Counted from the stretch's first letter, positions 33,595-43,565 are shown. The stretch is 64,000 nt of DNA from Candidatus Barnesiella excrementigallinarum (GCA_019114445.1 DXFL01000030.1:62001-126000); one strand, 5' to 3'. Numbers and translations: made by a program. Notes: a model not told the origin generated them from the letters alone.

Positions 33595-33613
33595 CGAAGT
33601 TCGATGAACTTCG
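33595..33613. promoter_or_regulatory. Perfect palindrome upstream of nusB
   Basis: CGAAGTTC, GAT, GAACTTCG, 40 bases before the nusB start. It may be an operator or the second hairpin behind the rpoZ terminator. Confidence 0.35.
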
Positions 33614-33628
33614 GGTAATCGGCAGACT

Positions 33629-33674
33629 AAAAAAATCTACAAGCCGCACTCTCTTAAAGCGACAGTGCGGCTTG
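33629..33674 (-). terminator. Terminator of bamD-rpoZ
   Basis: CAAGCCGCACT (33640-33650) and AGTGCGGCTTG (33664-33674) form an 11-bp stem, followed on the minus strand by seven U (33636-33629 region). It lies 20 bases after the rpoZ stop. Confidence 0.85.
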
Positions 33675-33693
33675 CGGTTCTTCTCGACGAATA

Positions 33694-34029
33694 TTATTCG
33701 ATAGCCGATTTTTCCTTTTCGGGATTCTTATAATATACTTTCCCTTCTATATATTCTTGCGTGGCAATAAGAACGGGTTTCGGCAATTTTTCATAATAGC
33801 GCGAAATTTCTATTTGCTCACGATTTTCGAAAACCTCTTCCAGATTATCGTTGCACGAGGCAAACTCTTGGAGTTTCTTTTCCAAGTCTGACTTCATTTC
33901 AACGGCAATCTGATTGGCTCTCTTGGCAATAATACAGACAGTCTCATAAATGTTTCCCGTGTCGGAAGACAACGCCACCATATCGCGTGTTACGGTGTTT
34001 GTCGGTGCATTTGATTTCTTGTAATCCAT
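33694..34029 (-). CDS. rpoZ: RNA polymerase omega subunit (Rpb6-like)
   Basis: 111 residues. The conserved block TGNIYETVCIIAKRANQIAVEMKSDLEKKLQEF is the omega/Rpb6 helix pair that wraps the beta-prime subunit, and RYYEKLPKPVLIATQEYIEGKVYY follows as in Bacteroidetes omega. It is 11 bases downstream of bamD and cotranscribed with it, the usual Bacteroidales pairing. Confidence 0.9.
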   Translation of the reverse strand: MDYKKSNAPTNTVTRDMVALSSDTGNIYETVCIIAKRANQIAVEMKSDLEKKLQEFASCNDNLEEVFENREQIEISRYYEKLPKPVLIATQEYIEGKVYYKNPEKEKSAIE

Positions 34030-34040
34030 TATTTTAAAGA

Positions 34041-34841
34041 TTAATCTTTTACGTATTTGTTAGCCACTTTAAAAATATTCTCGGCCTCTTTCGTATTTTC
34101 ACCCGTAGGATAGTCGTTTATAAACGAGTAGTACTCGTCGATGACATCGCGAAAGCGTTCCGGTTTTTTCTCTTCGATACTTTGTACGGCCTCTTGATAT
34201 TTCGATTTGAGAATGAGCATGGACAAAGTCTCTTTATAGCGGGTATAGGGATATTCCTTCAACGCATTTTGTGCGGTAATGATAGCCGACTGGTAGTTAT
34301 TCCCCATATAATTGCCTAAGTTGTAATAGAGTTGAGCATTGAGCAACTCCTTGTATACGAGCTTGTCTTGCAACTCGAAAATAATATCCTGTGCCTGCTG
34401 TGCCCGCTCGCTGTTGGGGAAGTAGTCGAGAAAACGTTGCATTTCGTCGATAGCCTTGTATGTCCCCGACTGGTCGAGCTTTGCCTCGGGCGAATCGAGG
34501 TAATAGCCATATCCGCTGTAAAAACGGGCCAACTCGGTGTACTGACCTTTGGGATAATTTTTATAATAGGCTTGGAAATATTCGCCCGATGTCACATAAT
34601 CTTTATTCAAATAATAGCTGCGAGCCAACAGATAGAGCGATTCTTCGGCCCTGTCCGTTCCCTTGAAAATGGCAACCAACTCTTCGAGCAAGGTAGCGGC
34701 CTGCATATACTTTTTACGCTCGAATGCTTTCTTGGCATAATCATATTTCAGCTCATAATCAGTACTTTTCAGTATCTTATTATATTCGCCGCACGACACA
34801 AGGAGCAAAGCACAAATTATTGAACAGATTATTTTTCGCAT
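34041..34841 (-). CDS. bamD: Outer-membrane assembly lipoprotein BamD
   Basis: 266 residues. The lipobox is LLVSCGEYNK. TPR-like repeats follow (LKYDYAKKAFERKKYMQAATLLEELVAIFKGTDRAEESLYLLARSYYLNKDYVTSGEYFQAYYKNYPKGQYTEL), the fold of BamD/YfiO. It helps BamA insert beta-barrel proteins into the outer membrane. A -7 box is at 34864-34871. Confidence 0.93.
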   Translation of the reverse strand: MRKIICSIICALLLVSCGEYNKILKSTDYELKYDYAKKAFERKKYMQAATLLEELVAIFKGTDRAEESLYLLARSYYLNKDYVTSGEYFQAYYKNYPKGQYTELARFYSGYGYYLDSPEAKLDQSGTYKAIDEMQRFLDYFPNSERAQQAQDIIFELQDKLVYKELLNAQLYYNLGNYMGNNYQSAIITAQNALKEYPYTRYKETLSMLILKSKYQEAVQSIEEKKPERFRDVIDEYYSFINDYPTGENTKEAENIFKVANKYVKD

Positions 34842-34863
34842 TATTCGTTTCTTTATCAGTTTG

Positions 34864-34871
34864 CAAAGTTA
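34864..34871 (-). promoter_or_regulatory. -7 box (TAACTTTG) for bamD-rpoZ
   Basis: Minus-strand TAnnTTTG match, 22 bases before the bamD start. A TTTG lies at 34899-34896, slightly farther than the usual spacing. Confidence 0.5.
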
Positions 34872-35040
34872 GAGATTTCGCACGAATATAGAAAACAAAT
34901 ATCAAATTTTTAACGATGGACAGACAAAAGAGGAGTATTTATCGCCCATGACAACTTTTGTGTCGACCAATAAATATTTATCTGCGATAAAAAGAGGAGG
35001 CATACGACCGGCTATCCCGAAATCTTCTCCCTTGCACTAT

Positions 35041-35072
35041 TTTGTTTTTGCTGCCTATTTGCACTATCTTTG
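35041..35072 (+). promoter_or_regulatory. Full Bacteroidetes promoter, pspC-uvrB run
   Basis: TTTG (35041-35044), 20 bases, TATCTTTG (35065-35072): both boxes and the spacing match the consensus. The leader to the ATG at 35101 is about 20 bases. Confidence 0.7.
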
Positions 35073-35100
35073 CATTTGATAAAATGTGAGATTAAGAAAG

Positions 35101-35292
35101 ATGAATACATTTAAACGGCTCACTCGTCCTTGTGACAATCGCATGATAGGCGGCGTATGCGCGGGTATAGGCGAATACTTGGGCATAGACCCTACCGTCG
35201 TTCGCCTCATTTATGTGCTGTTGTCCATCGGAGCCATTGGAACTCCCATATTGATCTACTTGATTCTCTGCCTGATTATTCCCGAATCTTAA
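35101..35292 (+). CDS. PspC-domain protein
   Basis: 63 residues from ATG 35101. The whole protein is one PspC domain: KRLTRPCDNRMIGGVCAGIGEYLGIDPTVVRLIYVLL followed by a hydrophobic helix (IGAIGTPILIYLILCLII). In enterobacteria PspC senses membrane stress; small stand-alone versions are common in Bacteroidetes with unknown function. It ends 13 bases before uvrB and shares its promoter. Confidence 0.9.
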   Translation: MNTFKRLTRPCDNRMIGGVCAGIGEYLGIDPTVVRLIYVLLSIGAIGTPILIYLILCLIIPES

Positions 35293-35305
35293 CGACGCGC
35301 GCCAC

Positions 35306-37366
35306 ATGGATTTCAAACTTATTTCACCCTATCGGCCCACGGGCGACCAGCCCGAAGCTATCGACGAGCTGAGTCGCGGCGTCCTCGACGGCATACCCTA
35401 TCAAACGCTGTTGGGTGTAACCGGTTCGGGAAAAACGTTTACTATGGCCAACGTCATCGAGCGGGTACAGAAACCCACTCTCATTCTAAGTCACAACAAG
35501 ACTTTGGCGGCCCAGTTGTATAACGAGTTCAAAGGTTTCTTCCCGGAGAATGCCGTGGAATATTTCGTCTCCTATTACGATTACTATCAACCCGAGGCTT
35601 ATATCCCCTCGACCGACACCTATATCGAAAAAGACCTCGCCATCAACGAAGAGATAGACCGTCTGCGCCTGTCGGCCACCTCGGCACTCCTTTCGGGACG
35701 TAAAGATGTCATCGTGGTATCGTCGGTATCGTGTTTGTACGGCATAGGCAATCCCGAAGATTTTCACAGCAATGTAATCGAGGTGAAAGTGGGCGACAAC
35801 ATCGGGCGAAACCGCCTGTTGCGGCTCTTTGTCGACTCGCTCTACTCCCGCAACGAAGTCGAGTTGAACCGAGGGAATTTCAGGGTGAAAGGCGACACGG
35901 TCGATATCTACTTGGCCTACGACAACGTGATAGTGCGCATTGAGTTTTGGGGCGAGGAAATCGAATCGATACGCACCGTCGATCCGGCCACTGGCGGCAC
36001 GATCGAACAATTCGATGCCTATCAGATTTTCCCGGCCAATCTGTTCGTAACCACCAAAGAGCGTATCGACAGGGCTATCGGCGAAATAGAGATAGACCTC
36101 GGCAAACAAGTAGAGTTTTTCAAATCTATCGGGAAAGAGCTGGAAGCCAAACGACTTTACGAACGGGTGACCTACGATGTGGAGATGATTCGCGAGATAG
36201 GATACTGTTCGGGGGTAGAAAACTATTCGCGCTACTTCGACGCTCGCGAGGCGGGCACGCGCCCCTTCTGCCTGCTCGACTATTTCCCAAAAGATTTCCT
36301 CACCATCATCGACGAAAGCCATGTAACCGTGCCGCAAATACGGGCCATGTACGGCGGCGACCGCTCACGCAAGATGAATTTGGTAGAGTATGGATTCCGC
36401 CTGCCGGCTGCCATCGACAACCGGCCGTTGAAGTTCGACGAATTCGAGGGGCTGGCCAAACAGATTATATATGTGAGTGCCACTCCTGCCGACTACGAAT
36501 TGGAAAAGAGCGAGGGGGTTGTGGTCGAACAGGTAATCCGCCCTACCGGATTGCTCGACCCGGTTATCGAAGTGCGCCCCAGCCTCAACCAAATAGACGA
36601 TCTGCTGGAAGAGATACAACAACGTATCGAACGCAACGAACGGGTTTTGGTAACCACCCTCACCAAACGTATGGCCGAAGAGCTGAACAGCTATTTAACC
36701 AAACTCGACATCAATTGCAACTACATACACTCCGACGTCGACACCCTCGACCGTATTAAAATCTTGGACGACTTGCGGGCGGGCGTTTACGACGTACTCA
36801 TCGGGGTGAACCTGTTGCGCGAAGGGCTCGACTTGCCCGAAGTTTCGCTGGTGGCCATACTCGATGCCGACAAAGAGGGATTCCTGCGCTCGCACCGGTC
36901 GCTCACCCAAACCGTGGGACGCGCAGCCCGTAACCTCAACGGACGGGTAATCATGTATGCCGACCGTATTACCGAGAGTATGCAAAAAACGATCGACGAA
37001 ACCAACCGGCGGCGCGAAAAGCAGTTGGCCTACAACGAGGCGAACCACATCACACCCAAAGCCATACAGAAAGCCAAAAGTTCGATACTCGTATCGAATA
37101 CCGAGGCCAAAACGCAACCGGCCAAAACGGCTCCGGCTGCCAAAGCATACAGCGACGAATATCAAAACCACATCGATGTGGCAGCCGACCCGGTAGTCAA
37201 ATATATGAACAAAGAACAGTTGCAAAAAGCCATCGAACGCACTCGCCGACAGATGGTCGAGGCGGCCAAAAAGATGGATTTCATCGAGGCGGCCCAATAT
37301 CGCGACGAATTGATAAAACTGGAAGATTTGCTGCAAAAGACGCCCGACTCTTCCACCCATAAATGA
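35306..37366 (+). CDS. uvrB: Excinuclease ABC subunit B
   Basis: 686 residues. Helicase-like damage-verification subunit of nucleotide excision repair. Walker A is GVTGSGKTF; the beta-hairpin YYDYYQPEAYIPSTDTYIEKD inserts at lesions; TIIDESHVT is motif II; TVGRAARNLNGRVIMYADR is motif VI. The C-terminal UVR domain (KAIERTRRQMVEAAKKMDFIEAAQYRDELIKLEDLL) binds UvrC. The stop overlaps the next start (ATGA). Confidence 0.97.
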   Translation: MDFKLISPYRPTGDQPEAIDELSRGVLDGIPYQTLLGVTGSGKTFTMANVIERVQKPTLILSHNKTLAAQLYNEFKGFFPENAVEYFVSYYDYYQPEAYIPSTDTYIEKDLAINEEIDRLRLSATSALLSGRKDVIVVSSVSCLYGIGNPEDFHSNVIEVKVGDNIGRNRLLRLFVDSLYSRNEVELNRGNFRVKGDTVDIYLAYDNVIVRIEFWGEEIESIRTVDPATGGTIEQFDAYQIFPANLFVTTKERIDRAIGEIEIDLGKQVEFFKSIGKELEAKRLYERVTYDVEMIREIGYCSGVENYSRYFDAREAGTRPFCLLDYFPKDFLTIIDESHVTVPQIRAMYGGDRSRKMNLVEYGFRLPAAIDNRPLKFDEFEGLAKQIIYVSATPADYELEKSEGVVVEQVIRPTGLLDPVIEVRPSLNQIDDLLEEIQQRIERNERVLVTTLTKRMAEELNSYLTKLDINCNYIHSDVDTLDRIKILDDLRAGVYDVLIGVNLLREGLDLPEVSLVAILDADKEGFLRSHRSLTQTVGRAARNLNGRVIMYADRITESMQKTIDETNRRREKQLAYNEANHITPKAIQKAKSSILVSNTEAKTQPAKTAPAAKAYSDEYQNHIDVAADPVVKYMNKEQLQKAIERTRRQMVEAAKKMDFIEAAQYRDELIKLEDLLQKTPDSSTHK

Positions 37367-39291
37367 AATATGCCCATAACGAAATGAAAGAATACCGATT
37401 GCAAGACTGGTTGCCTACCACCCGCAAGGAGTTGGAGATGAGAGGCTGGGATTATGTCGATGTTATCCTGTTCTCGGGAGACGCCTATGTCGACCACCCC
37501 TCATTCGGGGCAGCCGTAATCGGTCGCACACTCGAAGCCGAAGGGCTACGGGTGGCTATCGTACCCCAGCCCAACTGGCAGGACGACCTGCGCGATTTCA
37601 AAAAACTGGGCACTCCCCGGCTGTTTTTCGGAATCTCGGCCGGTGCCATGGACTCTATGGTAAACCATTATACGGCTAATAAACGACTGCGAAGCGACGA
37701 TGCCTATACGCCCAACGGCCGGCATGGTATGCGTCCCGACTATCCGACCATCGTGTACAGCCGCATTCTCAAACAGCTCTTCCCCGATACCCCGGTTATC
37801 GTGGGTGGTATCGAAGCCTCCATGCGCCGGCTTACCCACTACGACTATTGGCAGGACAAGCTGTTGCCCGGTATTTTGGCCGACTGTCCGGCCGACCTGC
37901 TCATCTACGGCATGGGCGAACGTCCCATCGTCGAGATTGCCCGACGGCTGCAACAGGGTGCCACCATCGATCAACTCACCGATATTCCACAAACAGCCAC
38001 GATACAACCTCGGTCGAATACTCCCTCGGTAACCGAGGACGAGCATAATATTGTATTGGATTCGCACGAAGAGTGTCTCCGCAATAAGCGCAAGCAGGCC
38101 GAGAACTTCCGGCACATCGAGGAGGAGTCGAACAAATACCACGCCAAACGGCTGTGGCAAAGTGTGGGCGAACGGGTTATCGTAGTGAACCCGCCCTATC
38201 CGCCTATGACCGAAGCCGAAATCGACGCCTCGTTCGACCTGCCTTACACCCGTATGCCCCACCCCCGATACAAGGGAAAAACGATTCCGGCCTACGAGAT
38301 GATAAAGTTCTCGGTAAACCTGCACCGAGGCTGTTTTGGCGGATGTGCCTTCTGCACCATCTCGGCTCATCAAGGCAAATTCATTGCGTCCCGCTCCAAA
38401 GCCTCTATCCTCAACGAGGTAAAACAGATAACCGAAATGCCCGATTTCAAAGGCTATTTGAGCGATTTGGGAGGGCCTTCGGCCAATATGTACCGTATGC
38501 ACGGCCAAAACGAGGAGTTATGCCACAAATGCAAACGGCCCTCCTGTCTGGCTCCACAGGTATGCAAAAACCTGCGAACCGACCACGCCCCTTTGCTCGA
38601 CATATACCGAGCCGTCGATGCACTGCCCGGAATAAAAAAATCGTTCATCGGCAGCGGCGTGCGCTACGACCTGCTGCTGCACCGCCATCAGGACGAGGAG
38701 GTAAACCGTTGCACCCGACCCTACACCGAAGAGCTAATCGCCCGTCACGTATCGGGGCGTTTGAAGGTTGCGCCCGAACACACCTCGGACCGCGTCCTCT
38801 CCATCATGCGCAAGCCCTCGTTTGCCTTGTTCGAGGAGTTCAAACGCATTTTCGACCGAATAGATCGGGAGAAAAATCTGCACCAACAGATTATTCCCTA
38901 CTTCATATCGAGTCACCCCGGTTGTACCGAAGAGGATATGGCCGAATTGGCTGCCCTCACGAAACACCTGAATTTCAAGTTGGAGCAGGTGCAAGACTTT
39001 ACCCCTACCCCCATGACCCTCTCGACCGAAATCTATTATACGGGGATACACCCCTACACAGGCGAAAAGGTATTCACGGCACACAAACCCGAAGAGAAGT
39101 TGAACCAACGCAAATATTTCTTTTGGTATCTGCCCGAAAAACGGAACGACATACAAAACTCGCTCCGGCGTATGCACCGTACCGACTTGTTGGAAAAGTT
39201 GTATGGGAATACCCCGTGGCGAAAACCCGCTAAAATTACGAACGGAGGGAACAGCCCGCAAAAAGTGAATAAGAAATCGAACAAAAAATAA
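37363..39291 (+). CDS. YgiQ-family radical SAM protein
   Basis: 642 residues. The N-terminal part (LPTTRKELEMRGWDYVDVILFSGDAYVDHPSFG) and the iron-sulfur motif NLHRGCFGGCAFCTISAHQG (CxxxCxxC) are the YgiQ pattern. The reaction catalysed is not known. The Lys/Asn-rich C-terminal tail is probably disordered. It overlaps uvrB by four bases, so translation is coupled; ATG 37384 is a possible alternative start. Confidence 0.93.
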   Translation: MKYAHNEMKEYRLQDWLPTTRKELEMRGWDYVDVILFSGDAYVDHPSFGAAVIGRTLEAEGLRVAIVPQPNWQDDLRDFKKLGTPRLFFGISAGAMDSMVNHYTANKRLRSDDAYTPNGRHGMRPDYPTIVYSRILKQLFPDTPVIVGGIEASMRRLTHYDYWQDKLLPGILADCPADLLIYGMGERPIVEIARRLQQGATIDQLTDIPQTATIQPRSNTPSVTEDEHNIVLDSHEECLRNKRKQAENFRHIEEESNKYHAKRLWQSVGERVIVVNPPYPPMTEAEIDASFDLPYTRMPHPRYKGKTIPAYEMIKFSVNLHRGCFGGCAFCTISAHQGKFIASRSKASILNEVKQITEMPDFKGYLSDLGGPSANMYRMHGQNEELCHKCKRPSCLAPQVCKNLRTDHAPLLDIYRAVDALPGIKKSFIGSGVRYDLLLHRHQDEEVNRCTRPYTEELIARHVSGRLKVAPEHTSDRVLSIMRKPSFALFEEFKRIFDRIDREKNLHQQIIPYFISSHPGCTEEDMAELAALTKHLNFKLEQVQDFTPTPMTLSTEIYYTGIHPYTGEKVFTAHKPEEKLNQRKYFFWYLPEKRNDIQNSLRRMHRTDLLEKLYGNTPWRKPAKITNGGNSPQKVNKKSNKK

Positions 39292-39308
39292 TCTATAAAT
39301 CATTATTT

Positions 39309-41417
39309 ATGAACAAATTAAACTATATGATGATGGCAGGAGCTTTATTGGTAACAGCCTGTCAGCCAACCGGGAAAACCGGCGAAATTATAGGCAAGCA
39401 ACCCGTGAAAGTAGAAAACGGGATTATGACAACCGAGGTACTTATGGCTTTCGGCAGAGTGAGCGGCCCCGTGGTTTCGCCCGACAAGAGTAAAGTGCTG
39501 TATGGCGTAACCTACGAAAACTTGGAACAGAACAAGAGCAACCGCGAACTCTTTGTAATGGACATCGACGGCCAAAACAAAAAACAGATTACCTGCACAC
39601 CCGAATCGGAAGGCAACGCCGTATGGATAGACGGAGGCAAGCAAATTGCCTACCTGTCGGGCAAAAGCGGCGATTCCCAACTGTGGGTGATGAATGCCGA
39701 CGGTAGTAATGCCCGGCAGATAAGCCACCACGAAAAAGGGGTACACGGGTTCCTTTTCTCGCCCGACGAAAAACATATCCTTTTCATCGGCAACGTGAAA
39801 TATAGCCAAAAGGCTTCGGACCTCTATCCCGACCTCGACAAGGCTACCGGCCGTGTCATCGACGACCTCATGTACAAGCACTGGGACGAATGGGTCGAAG
39901 AGATACCCCACCCCTACATAGCTTCGTTCGACGGGAAAGAGCTTTCCAACATCGTCGACATCATGGAGGGCGAACCCTACGAGTCGCCCATGAAGCCGTT
40001 CGGCGGTATCGAATCGTTTGCTTGGACTCCCGACAGCAAAGCGGTGGCCTATACCAGCCGCAAGAAAACGGGATTGGAATATTCCATCTCGACCAACTCC
40101 GACATTTACCTCTACGACCTCACTTCGGGAGAGACCAAAAACCTCACCGAGGGCATGATGGGTTACGACACTACCCCGGCATTCTCGCCCGATGGCAAAT
40201 ACTTGGCTTGGGGCAGCATGGAACGCGACGGATACGAATCGGATAAAAACCGGCTCTTCGTCATGAATATGGAGACCGGCGAAAAACAGGATTTGACAGC
40301 CGATTTCGATTACAGTACCGACGAACTGGCTTGGGCTCCCGACGGACAATCGCTCTATATCCGTTCGACCTATCAAGGCGAAATCCACATCTTCCGTGTA
40401 GGCCTCGACAAGCATATCGAACAAATTACTACCGGCTACTGCGACTATGCTTCGCTGGCTCCCGTGAGCGAATCGTGCCTCATTGCCATGCGCCACTCGC
40501 TGTCGCAACCCGACGAAATCTACAACATCAATCCCCAAACCAAAGAGGTGAAAGAGATCTCGTTCGAAAACAAAGACATTCTCGACCAACTCACTATGGG
40601 TAAAGTGGAAGAACGTTGGATCACAACGACCGACAACAAAAAAATGCTTACTTGGATTGTCTATCCGCCCCACTTCGACCCTTCGAAAAAATATCCCGCC
40701 ATTCTCTACTGTCAAGGCGGACCGCAACAACCGGTAAGCCAATTTTGGTCCTACCGCTGGAACCTGCAACTGATGGCCGCCAACGGCTATGTAGTAATTG
40801 CGCCTAACCGTCGCGGCCTCTACGGTTTCGGCCAAGAATGGCTCGAACAGATAAGCGGCGATTACGGCGGTCAAAACATGAAAGACTATTTCAGCGCAAC
40901 CGACGAAATGAAAAAAGAGCCGTTTATCGACGCCGACCACATGGGTGCCGTAGGCGCCAGCTACGGAGGTTTCTCGGTGTACTGGCTGGCGGGTCATCAC
41001 CAAAAACGGTTCAAAGCCTTTATCGCACACGCCGGAATCTACAACCTCGAACAACAATATGTCGAGACCGAAGAGATGTGGTTTGCCAACTGGGATATGG
41101 GCGGTGCCCCGTGGGACAAGACAAACGCTACGGCTCAACGCACGTTTGCCACCTCGCCCCACAAATTCGTAGACCAATGGGATACCCCCATACTGATCAC
41201 GCACGGAGAGTATGACTTCCGTATTCTCGCCTCGCAAGGTATGTCGGCATTCAATGCCGCCAAACTGCGCGGAGTACCGGCCGAGATGCTCATCTTCCCC
41301 GATGAAAACCACTGGATTTTGAAACCGCAAAACGGGGTACTGTGGCAACGTATCTTCTTCCGCTGGCTCGACCGCTGGCTGAAACCGCAAGCCGAAAACC
41401 CCGACTCGACAAAATGA
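39309..41417 (+). CDS. S9-family (prolyl oligopeptidase-like) peptidase lipoprotein
   Basis: 702 residues. The lipobox (LLVTACQPTG) anchors it in the envelope. A beta-propeller with WD/TolB-like turns (SPDKSKVLYGVTY, WAPDGQSLYIRS) occupies about 40-420. The alpha/beta hydrolase follows: nucleophile in GASYGGFS (near residue 552), Asp in HGEYDFRI (near 634) and His in ENHWIL (near 667). It likely releases dipeptides or cleaves acyl-peptides in the periplasm. It follows ygiQ by 17 bases and overlaps the ABC ATPase gene by four. Confidence 0.93.
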   Translation: MNKLNYMMMAGALLVTACQPTGKTGEIIGKQPVKVENGIMTTEVLMAFGRVSGPVVSPDKSKVLYGVTYENLEQNKSNRELFVMDIDGQNKKQITCTPESEGNAVWIDGGKQIAYLSGKSGDSQLWVMNADGSNARQISHHEKGVHGFLFSPDEKHILFIGNVKYSQKASDLYPDLDKATGRVIDDLMYKHWDEWVEEIPHPYIASFDGKELSNIVDIMEGEPYESPMKPFGGIESFAWTPDSKAVAYTSRKKTGLEYSISTNSDIYLYDLTSGETKNLTEGMMGYDTTPAFSPDGKYLAWGSMERDGYESDKNRLFVMNMETGEKQDLTADFDYSTDELAWAPDGQSLYIRSTYQGEIHIFRVGLDKHIEQITTGYCDYASLAPVSESCLIAMRHSLSQPDEIYNINPQTKEVKEISFENKDILDQLTMGKVEERWITTTDNKKMLTWIVYPPHFDPSKKYPAILYCQGGPQQPVSQFWSYRWNLQLMAANGYVVIAPNRRGLYGFGQEWLEQISGDYGGQNMKDYFSATDEMKKEPFIDADHMGAVGASYGGFSVYWLAGHHQKRFKAFIAHAGIYNLEQQYVETEEMWFANWDMGGAPWDKTNATAQRTFATSPHKFVDQWDTPILITHGEYDFRILASQGMSAFNAAKLRGVPAEMLIFPDENHWILKPQNGVLWQRIFFRWLDRWLKPQAENPDSTK

Positions 41418-42034
41418 TCGAATTCGACAATACAACCTTTATTTATGACAACAAGCCCTTGATGCAACACTTCTCGTGTTGCATCGAACGGGGCGAGAAA
41501 GTGGTGCTTTACGGCCCTTCGGGGCACGGCAAAAGCACCCTTCTTGCTTCGATAGCAGGCTTTGTACTCCCCGACGAAGGGACAATACGCATAGACGGGA
41601 AAACGCTCGACCCGACAACCATACAACAGACGCGGAAACAAATGGCTTGGCTGCCGCAGGAGTTTACCCTCCCCTTCGATACTGTCGAGGAGCTAATCGA
41701 TGCGCCCTTCAACCTGCGGGCCAATCAAGCGGCAAAACCCTCGGTCGGCACCATTCTGGAACAGTTCGAACGGCTTGGGCTCGAACCCGAATTGTACCGC
41801 AAACGAACCATCGAAATATCGGGAGGGCAACGGCAACGTATCATGCTGATGATTGCCGCTTTGCTCCGCAAAAAAATCGTGCTGCTCGACGAACCCACCT
41901 CGGCCCTCGACCCCCACGCCATCAACCTCGTGGTCGATTACATTCGCGAACTGTCGGAAGCGACGGTGGTAATGGTATCGCACGACCAACGTTTTATCGA
42001 AGCCTTCGACCGAAAAATTTACATAGGAGACTGA
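41414..42034 (+). CDS. ABC transporter ATPase (FetA-like)
   Basis: 206 residues from ATG 41414, which overlaps the peptidase stop (ATGA); the frame is open further upstream inside the peptidase gene but without homology. Walker A is GPSGHGKST, the Q-loop is LPQEFT, the signature is ISGGQRQR, Walker B is IVLLDEPTS, and the switch histidine is in VSHDQR. It pairs with the permease three bases downstream. The E. coli FetAB pair exports iron and protects against oxidative stress; that role here is inferred from the pairing. Confidence 0.9.
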   Translation: MIEFDNTTFIYDNKPLMQHFSCCIERGEKVVLYGPSGHGKSTLLASIAGFVLPDEGTIRIDGKTLDPTTIQQTRKQMAWLPQEFTLPFDTVEELIDAPFNLRANQAAKPSVGTILEQFERLGLEPELYRKRTIEISGGQRQRIMLMIAALLRKKIVLLDEPTSALDPHAINLVVDYIRELSEATVVMVSHDQRFIEAFDRKIYIGD

Positions 42035-42036
42035 TT

Positions 42037-42810
42037 ATGGAAACCATCGACATCGGATACGGCCACATGGCTTTGGGATTCCTGCTATTGATAATCCCCG
42101 CCTATTTCCTATACCGGTATCGCACCGGGCTGGTAAAAGATACCCTTTGGGCGGCTCTGCGCATGACCGTACAACTTTTTCTCATCGGGTTTTATCTCGA
42201 ATACCTGTTTCTGTGGGACAACCTTTGGATTAACCTGCTATGGGTATTGCTCATGATAATTATCGCCTCATCGACCGTTCTGAAACGGACCAAGCTGCCT
42301 ATGAAGAGGCTGTTTACTGCCGTAGCCGTGGCCTTCCTTGTCTCGCTGCTCGTGATCGACCTCTATTTTTTGGGAGTGGTCGTTCGTCCCGAAAAGATAT
42401 TTACCGCCCGATATTTTATCCCCATCAGCGGCATGATTTTGGGCAATATGTTATCGGCCAATGTGATAGCCCTCAATTCGTTTTACGGCTCGCTGAACCG
42501 TGAACGACAACTCTACCTCTACCTGTTGGGAAACGGAGCCTCGCCCGGCGAATCGCTCAGCCCCTTTATGCGGGAGGCCCTCATCAAATCGTTCAACCCC
42601 ACCATCGCCTCGATGGCGGTCATGGGACTTATCGCCCTACCGGGGACCATGACCGGGCAGATACTGGGAGGCAGCAGCCCCAGTGTGGCTATCAAATATC
42701 AAATCATGTTGATGATTACCATCTTTGCCTCGTCGCTCATCTCGGTACTCCTCACCTTGTGGATTTCGCGAAAAAGGGCATTCGACAAATACGGTATGCC
42801 TCAGTTTTAG
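42037..42810 (+). CDS. ABC transporter permease (FetB/UPF0014 family)
   Basis: 257 residues with about seven membrane helices. The family block ISGMILGNMLSANVIALNSFYGSL and the later ALIKSFNPTIASMAVMGLIALPGTMTGQILGGSSP are the UPF0014 signature. It forms a complete exporter with the ATPase gene just upstream. The stop codon overlaps the convergent PHP gene by four bases, leaving no room for a terminator between them. Confidence 0.92.
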   Translation: METIDIGYGHMALGFLLLIIPAYFLYRYRTGLVKDTLWAALRMTVQLFLIGFYLEYLFLWDNLWINLLWVLLMIIIASSTVLKRTKLPMKRLFTAVAVAFLVSLLVIDLYFLGVVVRPEKIFTARYFIPISGMILGNMLSANVIALNSFYGSLNRERQLYLYLLGNGASPGESLSPFMREALIKSFNPTIASMAVMGLIALPGTMTGQILGGSSPSVAIKYQIMLMITIFASSLISVLLTLWISRKRAFDKYGMPQF

Positions 42811-43538
42811 GACACAGTCTCTTCCCTGTTCCTTTTCAAACGGGCTTTGAATAAATCGGGCTTATCGTTGAGAATAAGCGATGGGGGAAAATCGGTTTCG
42901 GCCAAAAGCGGATACAGCCACCCATAATCGGCTATCGAAAACGAAATATGGGCGTCGCTGCCCAATATAACAGGTTGTTCGTAACGTTTGCACAAGCGCA
43001 AGATTTCCAAGTTGTTCTCTCTCGCCTTCTCTTTATGCCGGCTGGGATTGAGCGAGCTGTTATTGATTTCGAGCAACACGCCGCACTCCTTCGCCGCCAG
43101 CACCAGCGGCTCGAAATGCAAATCGGCCGTACCGTCGCCCGGGTGGCTGATGATATCGATATGCGGATTGCGAATCGCCCCCAACACCGCCGAGGTATTC
43201 TGCTCGACACTACCGGGTTGGTAACACAGCGAGTGCAATCCGGCAATGCGAATATCCAAAAAGCGGAAATACTTCTCTTCCAAATCGAGCGTGCCGTCGT
43301 AATCGACAATATTGATTTCGGCCCCCAACAACAACTCCACCCCATACATCGTCCGGGGAACAACAGGCAAATTCCTGAAATAGATATACGAGCAAGCACC
43401 CGGAATACCTTTCGTATGTTCGGTAATGCCTAATATCTGCAATCCTTTGTCGGCCGCGGCGCGTGCCATCTCCTGCAAGGTGCTGAACGCATGACCGCTC
43501 GCTACCGTATGGGTGTGTACATCGAGTAGAATATCCAT
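42807..43538 (-). CDS. PHP-domain phosphoesterase (YcdX-like)
   Basis: 243 residues. Metal-binding PHP motifs run in order: DVHTHTVASGHAFSTLQEM at the start, ITEHTKG, GAEINI, the HSLCYQ region, ISHPGDG, LEINNSS and LGSDAHISF near the end. YcdX-type enzymes are trinuclear zinc phosphatases; the substrate is unknown. It has its own promoter at 43566-43597. Confidence 0.92.
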   Translation of the reverse strand: MDILLDVHTHTVASGHAFSTLQEMARAAADKGLQILGITEHTKGIPGACSYIYFRNLPVVPRTMYGVELLLGAEINIVDYDGTLDLEEKYFRFLDIRIAGLHSLCYQPGSVEQNTSAVLGAIRNPHIDIISHPGDGTADLHFEPLVLAAKECGVLLEINNSSLNPSRHKEKARENNLEILRLCKRYEQPVILGSDAHISFSIADYGWLYPLLAETDFPPSLILNDKPDLFKARLKRNREETVS

Positions 43539-43565
43539 ATCTGCACCGAATTTAAATTACCATTG

